NCBI GenBank assembly: GCA_964543235.1
Contig: CAZIXE010000046.1
Coordinates: 1-26,196 of the forward strand
DNA: 26,196 nucleotides
Source: JANMMJ01 sp964543235
GTDB lineage: Bacteria; Pseudomonadota; Alphaproteobacteria; Rhizobiales; Aestuariivirgaceae
Reading direction: 5' to 3'
Positions 1-6,689 of the stretch are shown piece by piece. Made by a program: the position numbers and the translations under genes. The notes under the pieces are model-generated. The model saw only the letters and a list, made by a program, of their open reading frames with translations. It searched no databases and was not told the DNA's origin. The stretch's first letter is position 1, and every line of letters starts with the position of its first letter.

Positions 1-50
1 CATCTTGCAATGGCTGCAAATCAACCAGTCAAAATCACTGTGAAACGGTA

Positions 51-896
51 CTAGTTGTGGGCGCGCCGCAGCAGGGCCTGCGCAGCCTTGAGATGGGGCG
101 CATCGAGCATCTCGCCCTCCATCGCCAGCACACCGGGATTGCCGGCGGCCGCGAAGGCCTCGACGATGCGCCGCGCACGCGCGAGTTCGGCACTGGTCGG
201 GGTGAAGGCCGCATTGATGGGACCGACCTGGTCGGGGTGAATGCACATCTTGCCGGTGAAGCCGTCGCGGGCGGCCTCCTGGCAGAGCAGCTGCAGGGCG
301 GCACTGTCGCGGAAATTGGGGAAGACCGCATCGATGGGTTCGACTCCGGCGGCCCGGGCGCCGGCCAGGCACAGGGTGCGGGCGAGCTGGTAGGGTGCCG
401 TCGGATGGCCTTCAGCATCGCGGTTGCTGCGGGCCCCGAGGGCGGCAGCGAGGTCTTCCATGCCCCAGGTGAGACCGGCAAGGCAGGGATGGGCCGCAGC
501 ATAGGTGCCGATTCCGAACAAGGCGGTGGGGGTTTCGGTGGCAATGGCAATGACCGGCGGCATGGGCAGCCCGGGTGCGACGGTCGTCACCAGGCTCGCC
601 AGCTCATTCACCGAATGGGCTGCTTCCGACTTGGGCAGCACCAGCCCGTCGGGCCGGCCATCCAGCACGGCAGCAAGATCGGCCAGGGTGAGACCGCTGC
701 CAATGGCGTTGACGCGGACAAACAGGGCACAGGGCCGCGGGCCGGCAAGCAGTTCCCCGGTCATCACGCGGGCGCGGGGCTTGGCCTCAAGGGTCACGGA
801 GTCCTCGAGATCGAGAATGACGGCATCGGCACCGGCGGCCAGTGCCTTGGGAATCTTACGCTCCGAGTCGGCGGGAACAAAAAGCAACGAGCGCAT
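51..896 (-). CDS. CitE-like CoA-ester lyase (HpcH/HpaI aldolase family)
   Basis: A 281-residue TIM-barrel protein of the citrate lyase beta-subunit / malyl-CoA lyase family. It begins MRSLLFVPADSERK, followed by AVILDLEDSV, the family's usual opening. The acidic metal-binding residues expected in the family lie in IATETPTAL and GMEDLAAALG, and GKMCIHPDQV near residue 220 is the conserved late motif. Known members cleave or form C-C bonds in (methyl)malyl-CoA or citramalyl-CoA, or hydrolyse malyl-CoA; the substrate here cannot be read from the sequence. The frame stays open upstream, but that part overlaps the MaoC gene, so I chose the ATG two bases after the MaoC stop. The pair is certainly co-transcribed. 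The 50 bases to the left edge hold no gene. Confidence 0.9.
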   Translation of the reverse strand: MRSLLFVPADSERKIPKALAAGADAVILDLEDSVTLEAKPRARVMTGELLAGPRPCALFVRVNAIGSGLTLADLAAVLDGRPDGLVLPKSEAAHSVNELASLVTTVAPGLPMPPVIAIATETPTALFGIGTYAAAHPCLAGLTWGMEDLAAALGARSNRDAEGHPTAPYQLARTLCLAGARAAGVEPIDAVFPNFRDSAALQLLCQEAARDGFTGKMCIHPDQVGPINAAFTPTSAELARARRIVEAFAAAGNPGVLAMEGEMLDAPHLKAAQALLRRAHN

Positions 897-898
897 GG

Positions 899-1354
899 TC
901 AGGCCGCCGGCTGCTTGCGCATCAGCGCCGTCCGCCGGCATTCCGCCACGAGGGTTCCGTCCTGCTTGTAGGCGCGGTGGAGAAACTCGACGATGCCCGC
1001 ATCGGGACGCGAGCGGCTCGGCCTGGCACTGGCCACTTCGGTCTCGACGCGCAGCGTGTCCCCCTGGAAAAGGGGTGCGGGAAACCGGACGTCGGTCAGG
1101 CCGAGCTGGGCCACCAGCGTGCCCATGGTCGTGTCGCTGACCGAAATCCCGACCACCAGGGCCAGCGTGAAGAGGGAGTTCATCAGCGGCTGGCCGAACT
1201 CGGTCTGGGCCGCGAAGTGGCGATCGATGTGAAGCGGCTGAGGATTCATGGTCAGGCAGGAGAACAGCATGTTGTCCATTTCGGTGACGGTGCGCGTCAC
1301 CGGGTGGGTGATGCGCAATCCCGGCCTGCACTCGTCGAACCACAGCCCCGCCAT
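899..1354 (-). CDS. MaoC family hot-dog (de)hydratase
   Basis: A single hot-dog domain of 151 residues, related to enoyl-CoA and mesaconyl-CoA hydratases. The active-site helix reads LTMNPQPLHIDRHFA. The His is kept, but where classical R-specific hydratases have D-x-N-P-x-H this protein has N-P-Q-P-L-H, so Asn sits at the usual Asp position. I recall this variant as typical of the mesaconyl-CoA hydratase-like branch. The start was set at the ATG preceded by a very good ribosome site (AGGGAGGC, minus strand of 1361-1368). A longer frame exists upstream but has no such site. The gene directly precedes the CitE-like lyase, which suggests the two act in sequence on a C4-C5 branched or hydroxy-acyl-CoA. 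That link is inference. Confidence 0.88.
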   Translation of the reverse strand: MAGLWFDECRPGLRITHPVTRTVTEMDNMLFSCLTMNPQPLHIDRHFAAQTEFGQPLMNSLFTLALVVGISVSDTTMGTLVAQLGLTDVRFPAPLFQGDTLRVETEVASARPSRSRPDAGIVEFLHRAYKQDGTLVAECRRTALMRKQPAA

Positions 1355-1565
1355 TGTCTCGCCTCCCTGTACGGGCGGTATCCTAGCAGGCCTGTCCGGC
1401 CGGCGAAAACAGGGCGTGAACGCCGCAACAACTTCCGCTGGCATCGATGGCGCCATGAGTCGCAGGACGAGTCCCGCGATTCTCCCCGGCAGGGGTCCTC
1501 ATAGTGCTTGCCGCCATAGCCCCCCTTGCCCTCTATGCCATTGACTCGTATGGCCGAATTCCATC

Positions 1566-1591
1566 GTTAACGCCTGAGGCCAGGCGTTAAC
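1566..1591. repeat. Perfect inverted repeat with TTAA ends
   Basis: Arms GTTAACGCCTG (1566-1576) and CAGGCGTTAAC (1581-1591) pair perfectly around a 4-base centre. It is either a protein-binding palindrome or an RNA hairpin. No T-run follows, so it is a poor intrinsic terminator. The right arm supplies the first TTAA of the adjacent CtrA box. Confidence 0.8.
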
Positions 1592-1602
1592 GGCTCATTA
1601 AC
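1587..1602 (+). promoter_or_regulatory. Putative CtrA binding site
   Basis: TTAA-CGGCTCA-TTAAC matches the full alphaproteobacterial CtrA consensus TTAA-N7-TTAAC. It lies 61 bases before the receiver gene's ATG, a workable distance for an activator site near -35. GANTC (CcrM-type) sites at 1543-1547 and 1616-1620 fit cell-cycle control. The motif match is direct; binding is inferred. Confidence 0.55.
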
Positions 1603-1663
1603 CAGCCGGGCGCAGGACTCGTGCGGCGCGCATCCAGCCCTGCGCGGCGGTGAGGAAATCCAC

Positions 1664-2026
1664 ATGGCGCAGTGCTTGGTCGTCGACCAGAACCGTCAGG
1701 AACGCGAACAGGTGTCGGCGCTCCTGAGCGGCTACGGCTTCGATCTCGTCGAATCGGAAGATGCCGAAGCGGCGCTCAAGATCTGCCGCACACGTCCGCC
1801 CGATGTCATCTTCATGGCGGACCGGGTGGCCATGGCGAGGGCCGACTTCATCCGCCGGGCGCAGAAGGCCGTGCGTGGCAAACGGCCCGTGGTCCTCGTC
1901 TATACGGGCGAGGCCAATGCAGGATCGATCGGGCGAGCGATCCTGGATGGCGCTGCCGAGTGCCTGGTCAAACCGTTCGATCGCGAACTTCTGGAGTTCA
2001 AGCTCAGACAGGTCGGGCTGCTGTAG
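1664..2026 (+). CDS. Stand-alone receiver-like protein, degenerate phosphorylation site
   Basis: A 120-residue protein made of one CheY-like receiver fold with no output domain. It opens MAQCLVVDQNRQ, like single-domain receivers of Rhizobiales. Conserved Thr81 (VYTGEA) and Lys103 (LVKPFD) are present. The acidic pocket is reduced to one Asp (D8). In PDVIFMADRV, the position that normally holds the phosphoacceptor Asp is Ala52, with an Asp one residue later. Unless the beta-strand is shifted by one residue it probably cannot be phosphorylated in the usual way, so it may work as a constitutive adaptor or pseudo-receiver. The ribosome site is GAGGAAA. The CtrA-type box upstream suggests cell-cycle-linked expression. 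The MFS gene follows after 63 bases on the same strand. Confidence 0.85.
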   Translation: MAQCLVVDQNRQEREQVSALLSGYGFDLVESEDAEAALKICRTRPPDVIFMADRVAMARADFIRRAQKAVRGKRPVVLVYTGEANAGSIGRAILDGAAECLVKPFDRELLEFKLRQVGLL

Positions 2027-2089
2027 CAGCACTTCACATTCCAAACGCAATCATCGCATAGTCGGGAAGCAGCAGAAGGGGAGAAACGC

Positions 2090-3325
2090 TTGCCGGGTTC
2101 GGGAATCCGTTCGGTCGCCGTGTTGCTCATCGGCGTGGCCGTGCTGTCCATCGGCCACGGCCTGCATGGCTCGCTGATCGGCGTGCGCTCGAGTGCCGAA
2201 GGCTTCAGCAACAGCACCACCGGCATGATCATGTCGGGCTATTTCCTGGGGCTGCTGATCAGCTCGGCGGTGACGCCGCGCATCGTGCAGTCGGTCGGCC
2301 ACATCCGGGTGTTCGCGGCCTTTGCCTCGGTGGTGTCGTCGGCGGTGCTGCTGGTGCCCCTGTGGATCAACCCGGTGTGGTGGTTCCTGATGCGCTTCGT
2401 CGCCGGCCTGTGCATGTCGGGGCTGTTCATCGTGTGCGAAAGCTGGCTCAACTCGACCTCCACCAACACCAATCGCGGGCGGCTGCTGTCGCTCTACATG
2501 ATCGTCAGCTACGGGTCGGTGGGCGCCGGCCAACTCCTGCTCAACGTCCAGGACGGCAGCGGCTTCACGCGTTTCATCATCGTCTCGGCGCTCCTGTCGC
2601 TGGCGCTGGTGCCGCTGACCCTGGTTCCCACCGAATCGCCGTCGCTGGCGGGGGCGCAACCGGTCGGCCTGCGCCAGATCTACAAGGCCTCGCCGCTGGC
2701 GGTGATCGGCGCCTTCGCCAACGGGCTTGGCCAGAGCGCCTTCTTCTCGATGGGAGCGGTGTTCGGAATCATGCAGGGCATGCCGCTCACCTATGTGTCG
2801 CTGATGATGGCCCTGCCGCCGCTCGGGGTCATCCTGTCGCAATACCCGGCGGGACTCATGTCGGACCGCTATGACCGGCGATCGATCATCATGGTGATGA
2901 GCGCGGTCGCGGTCATCGTCGCGGCGCTCAACATCATTGCCGGGCAGGTATCGGCGGTCGCGCTGATCGCCGGGATCACGCTGTTCGGCACCGTGGCGCT
3001 GCCGGTCTATTCGCTGGTGCTGGCGCATGCCAACGACCACATCGCGCAGGAGCAGATTCTCGGGGCCAGCGCCAAGCTGATCCTGCTCTACGGGCTCGGC
3101 GCCATGGCCGGACCCTTCATCGTCGGGCAATTGATGGACCGGATGGGCTCGCAAGGCTTCCTCGTCCACCTCATCCTCGTCTATGGCGCCATTGCCGGCT
3201 TCGCGCTGGTGCGGCGCATGAAGAAGCCCGAAGACATCAAGGCCAAGGCCGAAGAGGTGCTGATCGCCGGGCCGAACACGACGGCAGTCGCGGCGCAAAC
3301 CATCGGCGAATCGCGGGAACGGTGA
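2090..3325 (+). CDS. MFS family transporter
   Basis: A 411-residue membrane protein with about twelve hydrophobic segments in two halves. The centre has a long polar loop (TESPSLAGAQPVGLRQIYKA), and the second half contains MSDRYDRRS, the usual MFS loop signature after TM8. It has a short cytoplasmic tail of about 40 polar residues. It resembles the YcaD/YfkF-like MFS proteins with an unknown substrate. The start is a TTG preceded by AAGGGGAGA at good spacing; there is no better ATG near the first membrane helix. It lies between the receiver-like gene and the DUF2336 gene on the same strand. Substrate not assignable. Confidence 0.88.
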   Translation: MPGSGIRSVAVLLIGVAVLSIGHGLHGSLIGVRSSAEGFSNSTTGMIMSGYFLGLLISSAVTPRIVQSVGHIRVFAAFASVVSSAVLLVPLWINPVWWFLMRFVAGLCMSGLFIVCESWLNSTSTNTNRGRLLSLYMIVSYGSVGAGQLLLNVQDGSGFTRFIIVSALLSLALVPLTLVPTESPSLAGAQPVGLRQIYKASPLAVIGAFANGLGQSAFFSMGAVFGIMQGMPLTYVSLMMALPPLGVILSQYPAGLMSDRYDRRSIIMVMSAVAVIVAALNIIAGQVSAVALIAGITLFGTVALPVYSLVLAHANDHIAQEQILGASAKLILLYGLGAMAGPFIVGQLMDRMGSQGFLVHLILVYGAIAGFALVRRMKKPEDIKAKAEEVLIAGPNTTAVAAQTIGESRER

Positions 3326-3387
3326 TAGTCCCGGAACGGGAGACTCGGTGAACCAATTGTTAAAGGTTCGCTGGCAGCCTGCCATCG

Positions 3388-3402
3388 TTAACCATTGCTT
3401 AC
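3388..3402 (+). promoter_or_regulatory. CtrA-like box before the DUF2336 gene
   Basis: TTAA-CCATTGC-TTAC is one base from the TTAA-N7-TTAA core. A GANTC site lies at 3342-3346 and another TTAA at 3360-3363. The box ends 15 bases before the GTG start, so it is too close to be a simple -35 activator site for that start. It could be a repressor site or serve a start further in. Confidence 0.35.
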
Positions 3403-3417
3403 GAAAGCGAGGCTGCC

Positions 3418-4575
3418 GTGTCTGGCGTGGAGGCTGTTGGGCTGGATGTTTCGGTCTTCGATGAGGTCATCGAGAAGGGCGGAGCGGCGGCACGTGGACA
3501 GCTGGCCGCCCAGCTCGGTCAGCTGCTCGCCAAGCCGGACACGCCCAAGAGCGAGCGCGCTGCCGTGGTGCCGAGCGTGCTCAAGCTCGCCACCGATCCC
3601 GAAATCGCGGTGCGGCGGGCGCTGGTGGAGGGGCTGAAACGGGCCCCCGAGCTGCACACCGACATCTTCTTCTCCATTGTGGCGGACGTCGACGACATCG
3701 CCCTGCCATTTCTGGCGGCAGCCCCCAGCCTCGATGGCTGGCGCATGCTGAGCATCCTCAAGGTGGGTGACGTGCCGCGGCAGGTGCAGGTGGCGCTGAG
3801 ACCCGACGTCACGCCGCAGGCAATAGATGCGATCTGCAGCAGTTGCGACATGACGGCCTGCCTCGCCCTGTTCCAGAACCCCGAACTGGTGCTTTCGGAC
3901 GGCAACTGCCACACGCTCTACAAGCGTTTCGGACAATCACCCGAGATCGTCGAGGCGCTGCTGGCGCGGCCGGACCTGCCCCTCGACATCCGCATCACGC
4001 AGACCAAGAGGGCCTCGAACCGCATCCATCAGCTCATGGCGGAACGTGGCTGGGTGGCGGCGAATGATGCCGCTGAACTCGTCGTCGATGCCGAGGAGAC
4101 GGCGGTGCTCAAGGTCATGCTCAACGCCAGCGTTGCCGAACTGCAACGGGTGATCGTGTTCCTGACGCAGAAAAACATGCTGACGCCGTCGTTGATAGTG
4201 CGCGCGGCCTGTCTCGGCGAAATGCTCATCGTCGAGCGGGCGTTGGCGCATCTCGCCGACCTGCCGGTCGCCCGGGCCCAAGCGCTGATGTACCGGCATG
4301 GCTTCAAGTCGCTGTTCGGCAAGTCGGGCCTGCCGGGCACCTGTTTCTGGCTGCTCAAGGCGGCGGTTGACGTCGAGCGCGAAGTCCGCGAGGAGAATGT
4401 CCAGATCGGCCGCGAGAGCTTCGGGCGCCGGCTAATCGAGGTGCTGATGACCCGCTACGAGAATCTCGGACCCTCGGAATGCGCCAAGAACCTCGACTTC
4501 ATGGGCCGCTTTGCCGAAGACCGGGTCAAGATCATCGCCCGCCGCCTCAAGGCCGACATGCTGCGGGCGGCGTGA
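3418..4575 (+). CDS. DUF2336 family protein, HEAT-like repeats
   Basis: A 385-residue soluble, strongly helical protein that I recognise as DUF2336, a family largely confined to Alphaproteobacteria and of unknown function. It shows short degenerate helical repeats of the HEAT type. Examples are LATDPEIAVRRALVEGLKRA near residue 60 and FQNPELVLSDGNCHTLYKRF around residue 151, where the pattern 'x-NP-E-x' recurs. No catalytic motif, signal peptide or membrane segment is visible. The start is a GTG with a weak GCGAGG ribosome site. The CtrA-like box upstream hints at the same control as the receiver gene at 1664. It ends three bases from the convergent NAD kinase gene. A scaffold role is a guess. 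Confidence 0.85.
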   Translation: MSGVEAVGLDVSVFDEVIEKGGAAARGQLAAQLGQLLAKPDTPKSERAAVVPSVLKLATDPEIAVRRALVEGLKRAPELHTDIFFSIVADVDDIALPFLAAAPSLDGWRMLSILKVGDVPRQVQVALRPDVTPQAIDAICSSCDMTACLALFQNPELVLSDGNCHTLYKRFGQSPEIVEALLARPDLPLDIRITQTKRASNRIHQLMAERGWVAANDAAELVVDAEETAVLKVMLNASVAELQRVIVFLTQKNMLTPSLIVRAACLGEMLIVERALAHLADLPVARAQALMYRHGFKSLFGKSGLPGTCFWLLKAAVDVEREVREENVQIGRESFGRRLIEVLMTRYENLGPSECAKNLDFMGRFAEDRVKIIARRLKADMLRAA

Positions 4576-4578
4576 CGA

Positions 4579-5346
4579 TCAGAACTTGAACTGCTCAGTG
4601 AGGACGCGCTCGGCCAGTGCCTGGCCTTTGTCGAACAGGAGGCCTGCCTTGCGCTTGCGGTCTTCGGCGATGTTCACGCGAACCACATTACGGACCTCGT
4701 TGTGATCGGCAACGGCCGCCACGGGACGCTTGTCGGCTTCGAGGATTTCTATGGTCACATGGGCCTTGCTGGGCAGGATGGCGCCGCGCCAGCGGCGCGG
4801 GCGGAAGGCGCTGATCGGGGTAAGAGCCAGGAGCGGCGCGCTGATCGGCAGGATCGGACCATGGGCGGAGAGATTGTAGGCGGTGGACCCGGCCGGCGTC
4901 GACAGAAGGATGCCGTCGCAGATCAGTTCATCGAGCCTGGTCTTGCCGTCGATGGCGATTTTCAGCTTGGCGGCCTGGTGGCGTTGGCGCAACAACGAAA
5001 CTTCATTGAAGGCGATGCCCTTGGTGGTCTTGCCGGCGACGTCGGTGGCGTGCATCCGCAGCGGATGGATGACGGTGAGTTCGGCGGCATTGACGCGTTC
5101 GAGGAGGTGCTTCTCGCCGTAGTCATTCATCAGGAAGCCGACGGAACCGCGGTTCATGCCGTAGATCGGCCGGCCGGTCGAAAGAAAGCGGTGCAGCACC
5201 TGCAGCATCAGGCCATCGCCGCCCAGGGCCACGATGACATCGGCCCCGGCCGGATCGCCGCCGTCATAGAGCCTGGTCAGGCGGCGGCGGGCTCTCTGGG
5301 CAATGGGGGCGTCGGAAGCGACGAAGGCGAGTTTCCTGAATTTCAT
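4579..5346 (-). CDS. nadK: NAD kinase
   Basis: A 255-residue enzyme that phosphorylates NAD to NADP with ATP in the cytoplasm. The ATP-binding GGDG is at residues 42-45 (ALGGDGLML), followed by NRGSVGFL, FNEVSLLR (NE at 114-115) and CDGILLSTPAGSTAY (about 143-157), the full NAD kinase motif set. Length is normal for the short alphaproteobacterial form. The gene is on its own strand, convergent with DUF2336 and divergent from the DUF1636-cobU unit 80 bases away. Nothing is unusual in it. Confidence 0.96.
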   Translation of the reverse strand: MKFRKLAFVASDAPIAQRARRRLTRLYDGGDPAGADVIVALGGDGLMLQVLHRFLSTGRPIYGMNRGSVGFLMNDYGEKHLLERVNAAELTVIHPLRMHATDVAGKTTKGIAFNEVSLLRQRHQAAKLKIAIDGKTRLDELICDGILLSTPAGSTAYNLSAHGPILPISAPLLALTPISAFRPRRWRGAILPSKAHVTIEILEADKRPVAAVADHNEVRNVVRVNIAEDRKRKAGLLFDKGQALAERVLTEQFKF

Positions 5347-5392
5347 GAGATGATGCGTTGACAGGCCGGGGCGTCTCTTCCATTGAGGCGCA

Positions 5393-5420
5393 ACCCTAGC
5401 AACCCGCGAAGTGACGTCAA
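5393..5420 (-). promoter_or_regulatory. Possible nadK promoter
   Basis: On the minus strand TTGACG (5420-5415), a 16-base spacer and TAGGGT (5398-5393) give a fair -35/-10 match, 47 bases before the nadK ATG. It is the best match in the 80-base divergent region. On the plus strand TTGACA (5358-5363) has no good -10 partner. Confidence 0.3.
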
Positions 5421-5426
5421 CGCCAA

Positions 5427-5801
5427 ATGCGCAGCATGGTGTTCTGCACGACCTGCCGGTACTCGCCGGAACAGCAGTTTGGCCCGGACGGACGCACTGG
5501 CGGCGAGACGCTCGTTGCCCATATGCGTGACATCATCGCCGAGCGCGGGCGCAGCGATATCATCATCCAAACGCAGGCCTGCCTGTGGAACTGCAGGCGG
5601 CATTGCAGCGTGGTGCTGCGCGACGACCAGCGCTTCACCTACTTCACCGGCGACCATGCACCGGACCGCGAGCAGGCCGAAGCCATCCTCGCCTGGTTCG
5701 ACGCCCATGGTGCCACGGCAAGCGGCGAGGTCCCGTTCCGCGACTGGCCGCAGCGCATGCGGGGCCATTTCATTGCCCGCATTCCGAAGCCGCTGCCATG
5801 A
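5427..5801 (+). CDS. DUF1636 family Cys-rich metal-binding protein
   Basis: A 124-residue protein of the DUF1636 family, which is repeatedly found in cobalamin gene clusters. Five cysteines stand in a ferredoxin/thioredoxin-like pattern: C7 and C10 (FCTTCRY), C52, C56 and C60 (ACLWNCRRHC). A [2Fe-2S] or other metal site is therefore likely. No signal peptide or membrane helix is seen. The start is the ATG at 5427; the second ATG three codons later would also keep all cysteines. Its stop overlaps the cobU start (ATGA), so the two are translationally coupled. A redox or metal-handling role in corrinoid synthesis is an inference from that coupling. Confidence 0.88.
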   Translation: MRSMVFCTTCRYSPEQQFGPDGRTGGETLVAHMRDIIAERGRSDIIIQTQACLWNCRRHCSVVLRDDQRFTYFTGDHAPDREQAEAILAWFDAHGATASGEVPFRDWPQRMRGHFIARIPKPLP

Positions 5802-6310
5802 GGCGGGTCGTGCTGGTGCTCGGCGGGGCGCGCTCCGGCAAGAGCCGGTTCGCCGAAGGCCTGGCCGACGAAATCGAGGGTCCAAGGACGTACATCGCCA
5901 CCGCCGAAGTCTTTGATGAAGAGACGCGGGATCGCGTGGCGCGCCACGTCGCGCAGCGGGGAGGAACGTGGACCACCGTCGAGGCGCCGCTCGTGCTCGG
6001 CAGTTCCATAGCCGGGGCGGCCCCGGGGGTTGTGCGTGTCGAATGCCTGACGGTATGGATCAACAACCTCATGCATTATCGCCGCGATGCGGAACACGAA
6101 GTCGAAACGCTTTGCGGTGCGCTGGCTCATGGTGAGGGGACGATCGTGCTGGTGGCCAATGAGGTGGGTCTCGGGATCGTTCCCGACAATGAACTGGCGC
6201 GGCGGTTTCGCGATATTGCCGGACGCGCCAATCAGCGGATTGCGGCAATCGCCGACGAGGTCTACTTTGTCGCCGCCGGGATTCCCCTCACGCTCAAGCC
6301 CCAGAAGTAA
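5798..6310 (+). CDS. cobU: Adenosylcobinamide kinase / adenosylcobinamide-phosphate guanylyltransferase
   Basis: The bifunctional enzyme that phosphorylates adenosylcobinamide and then transfers GMP to give AdoCbi-GDP, ready for the lower ligand (CobP in the Pseudomonas naming). It has 170 residues, the usual length. The P-loop GGARSGKS is at 9-16. His50 in RVARHVAQR is at the position of the guanylylated histidine. VECLTVWINNL and NEVGLGIVPDN are the family's later motifs. The ATG overlaps the stop of the DUF1636 gene, so translation is coupled. The DUF1428 gene follows after 16 bases. Confidence 0.95.
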   Translation: MRRVVLVLGGARSGKSRFAEGLADEIEGPRTYIATAEVFDEETRDRVARHVAQRGGTWTTVEAPLVLGSSIAGAAPGVVRVECLTVWINNLMHYRRDAEHEVETLCGALAHGEGTIVLVANEVGLGIVPDNELARRFRDIAGRANQRIAAIADEVYFVAAGIPLTLKPQK

Positions 6311-6326
6311 CGAAGAGGACTTAACG

Positions 6327-6683
6327 ATGGTCTATGTCGACGGATTCGTCCTGCCGGTCCCCAAAGACAATGTCACCCGCTATCGCAAACTGGCGCGGAA
6401 GGCCGGACGGATATGGATGAAGCACGGTGCCCTGTCCTTCAACGAGTGCATTGCCGAGGACGTCAAGCCCGGCAAGCTCACGTCATTTCCGCAGGCGGTG
6501 AAACTCAAGAAGGACGAGACGGTGGTCTTCGCCTGGATCACCTACAAGTCGCGCCGCGACCGGGACCGCATCAACGCCCTGGTGATGAAGGATCCCGAGA
6601 TGGCCAAAATGCATACGAACGACGCACCGTTCGATGGGCGCCGGCTCATCTTTGGCGGGTTCAAGTCGATCGTCAGCCTGTGA
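6327..6683 (+). CDS. DUF1428 domain protein (YbaA-like)
   Basis: A 118-residue protein of the DUF1428 family: MVYVDGFVLPVPKDN at the start, KHGALSFNECIAEDV at 34-48, VVFAWITYKSRRDRD in the middle and FDGRRLIFGGFKSIV at the end. It has the compact dimeric alpha/beta-barrel look of this family, whose function is unknown. A GAGGAC ribosome site precedes the ATG. It may be transcribed with DUF1636-cobU, but DUF1428 genes have no known link to cobalamin. It converges on cbiB with only six bases between stops and no terminator hairpin. Confidence 0.88.
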   Translation: MVYVDGFVLPVPKDNVTRYRKLARKAGRIWMKHGALSFNECIAEDVKPGKLTSFPQAVKLKKDETVVFAWITYKSRRDRDRINALVMKDPEMAKMHTNDAPFDGRRLIFGGFKSIVSL

Positions 6684-6689
6684 ACCGGG

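Larger units (their letters stand above)
1355..1663. other. Intergenic regulatory region between MaoC and receiver genes
   Basis: About 300 bases with no credible gene, lying between divergent genes. The left part must hold the promoter of the MaoC-lyase pair; I see no strong -35/-10 match there. The right part holds a perfect 11-base inverted repeat, a CtrA-type box overlapping it, and two GANTC sites (1543-1547 and 1616-1620). A GAGGAAA ribosome site stands just before the ATG at 1664. Open frames crossing the region are short and look like noise. Confidence 0.6.

Noticed and set aside
1657..2061. Alternative frames within the receiver gene (129 and 150 codons)
   Set aside because: Arg-rich shadow frames; the receiver fold in the first frame is clear.
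2051..3385. Long minus-strand open frame opposite the MFS gene (444 codons)
   Set aside because: Composition is Arg/His/Gln-rich without a fold pattern, typical of the antisense shadow of a GC-rich gene. The plus-strand frame is a clear membrane transporter.
5347..5426. Cobalamin riboswitch before DUF1636-cobU
   Set aside because: The gap is only 80 bases and no B12-box-like conserved block is seen; the 21-base cobA-cbiD gap is also too small.
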